Below, in pieces: positions 5,065-5,569 of a stretch of 5,569 nt of DNA (position 1 is its first letter; every line of letters begins with the position of its first letter). Source of the DNA: Chloroflexota bacterium (GTDB lineage: Bacteria; Chloroflexota; Ktedonobacteria; Ktedonobacterales; Ktedonobacteraceae); the NCBI GenBank assembly GCA_005881295.1, contig VBHS01000331.1:1-5569 (forward strand), given 5' to 3'. The translations under genes and the position numbers were made by a program. Under the pieces are notes generated by a model. It did not search any database. It saw only the letters and a list, made by a program, of their open reading frames with translations, and was not told the origin of the DNA.

Positions 5065-5569
5065 TTACTGCTCGACCGTTACAGGAGATGTGAACGTATA
5101 CCCAACCCCAGGAACCGTCATAATATATTGCGGAGTATTGGGATCAGGCTCAACTTTCTGGCGCAAATGACGAATATGCGTCTTCACCAGCCCCGAATCC
5201 CCGGCTTCGTCATAGCCCCACACGCGCTCGATAATCATATCAGTCGTCAGTACCTGTCCTGTATGCATGATCAGCAAGTGAAGCAAGCGGCTTTCTGTAG
5301 GAGTGAGTCTCACCTTTACGCCATCTCTCGTCACTTCGTGGCGCATCGCATCAAGCGTAACAGGCCCGGCGGTCACAAAAGAGGAAGTCGATGCTCCACG
5401 CGAAATAGTCGACCGCCGCATCACAGCCTTGATACGAGCGAGCAGCTGCCTTGGACTAAACGGCTTGCGCAGGTAATCGTCAGCGCCCATCTCCAACCCG
5501 CGTATCTCATCATCTTCACGGTCATGTGCGGTAAGAATCAACACCATTGAATTGGTTTCGCCCCGCATC
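5065..5569 (-). CDS. OmpR/PhoB-family response regulator, 5' end outside the window
   Basis: Two-component transcription factor. The reading frame runs off the right edge, so the N-terminal part of the receiver domain, including the phospho-acceptor Asp, is not visible; the ATG at 5568 is probably internal. The visible receiver end has the conserved Thr in LILTAHD (residue 13 of the visible part) and the conserved Lys-Pro in LRKPF (35-36), followed by helix 5 (QLLARIKAVMRR). A short Ser/Thr linker leads to the winged-helix effector domain (about 68-160). This has LTPTESRLLHLLIMHTGQVLT, the recognition helix SGLVKTHIRHLRQKVE (125-140) and the closing hairpin YIMTVPGVGYTF. It matches full-length PhoB-type C-terminal domains with no defect. 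The downstream GGDEF-like/GspE_N gene begins 10 bp after its stop, forming a likely operon. The cognate histidine kinase is not in the window. Confidence 0.93.
   Translation of the reverse strand, partial: MRGETNSMVLILTAHDREDDEIRGLEMGADDYLRKPFSPRQLLARIKAVMRRSTISRGASTSSFVTAGPVTLDAMRHEVTRDGVKVRLTPTESRLLHLLIMHTGQVLTTDMIIERVWGYDEAGDSGLVKTHIRHLRQKVEPDPNTPQYIMTVPGVGYTFTSPVTVEQ

Noticed and set aside
5128..5550. 140-residue open frame on the plus strand
   Set aside because: It is antisense to the clearly conserved OmpR-type regulator and has no recognisable domain.

Overview
The window has moderate GC and carries short bacterial genes with ordinary Shine-Dalgarno sites and sigma-70-type promoters. 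Several proteins have the look of Ktedonobacteria (Chloroflexota): an HTH plus GAF-like regulator, an OmpR-type response regulator followed by a degenerate GGDEF / GspE_N protein, and a membrane protein with a long Pro/Tyr/Gln-rich cytoplasmic head. This assignment is inferred from remembered protein style and was not checked by a search.

Layout, left to right. Positions 1-187 are non-coding leader for a 76-residue small protein (188-418, +). A strong 16-bp hairpin (436-477) separates it from a convergent SAM-dependent methyltransferase (500-1408, -). The methyltransferase and the next gene diverge from a 294-bp intergenic region that holds two good promoters and a direct ACATTGTA repeat. The next gene, reading right, is an HTH regulator (1703-2392, +) whose frame breaks at about 2300-2390. 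Its natural C-terminus continues in another frame to 2693, so the locus looks like a disrupted HTH-GAF regulator, probably by an out-of-frame internal deletion. A Pro-rich single-pass membrane protein follows (2811-3662, +) with its own promoter. It meets, only 12 bp away, a convergent 73-residue excisionase-type HTH protein (3675-3896, -). Positions 3897-4094 are non-coding. The right end is a minus-strand two-gene unit transcribed from beyond the window: an OmpR-family response regulator (5' end outside the window, ending at 5065) and, 10 bp downstream, a protein with a degenerate GGDEF-like domain and a C-terminal GspE_N-like domain (4095-5054).

The window is mainly regulatory and signalling in content, with no complete metabolic pathway. 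The only clear functional partnership is the response regulator with the GGDEF-like/GspE_N protein. The most interesting points are: the linker of that protein seems to come from a dispersed REP-like DNA repeat next to a 9-G tract, its GGDEF active site is gone, and the HTH-GAF regulator is broken. I see no RNA genes, CRISPR array, transposase or complete mobile element.
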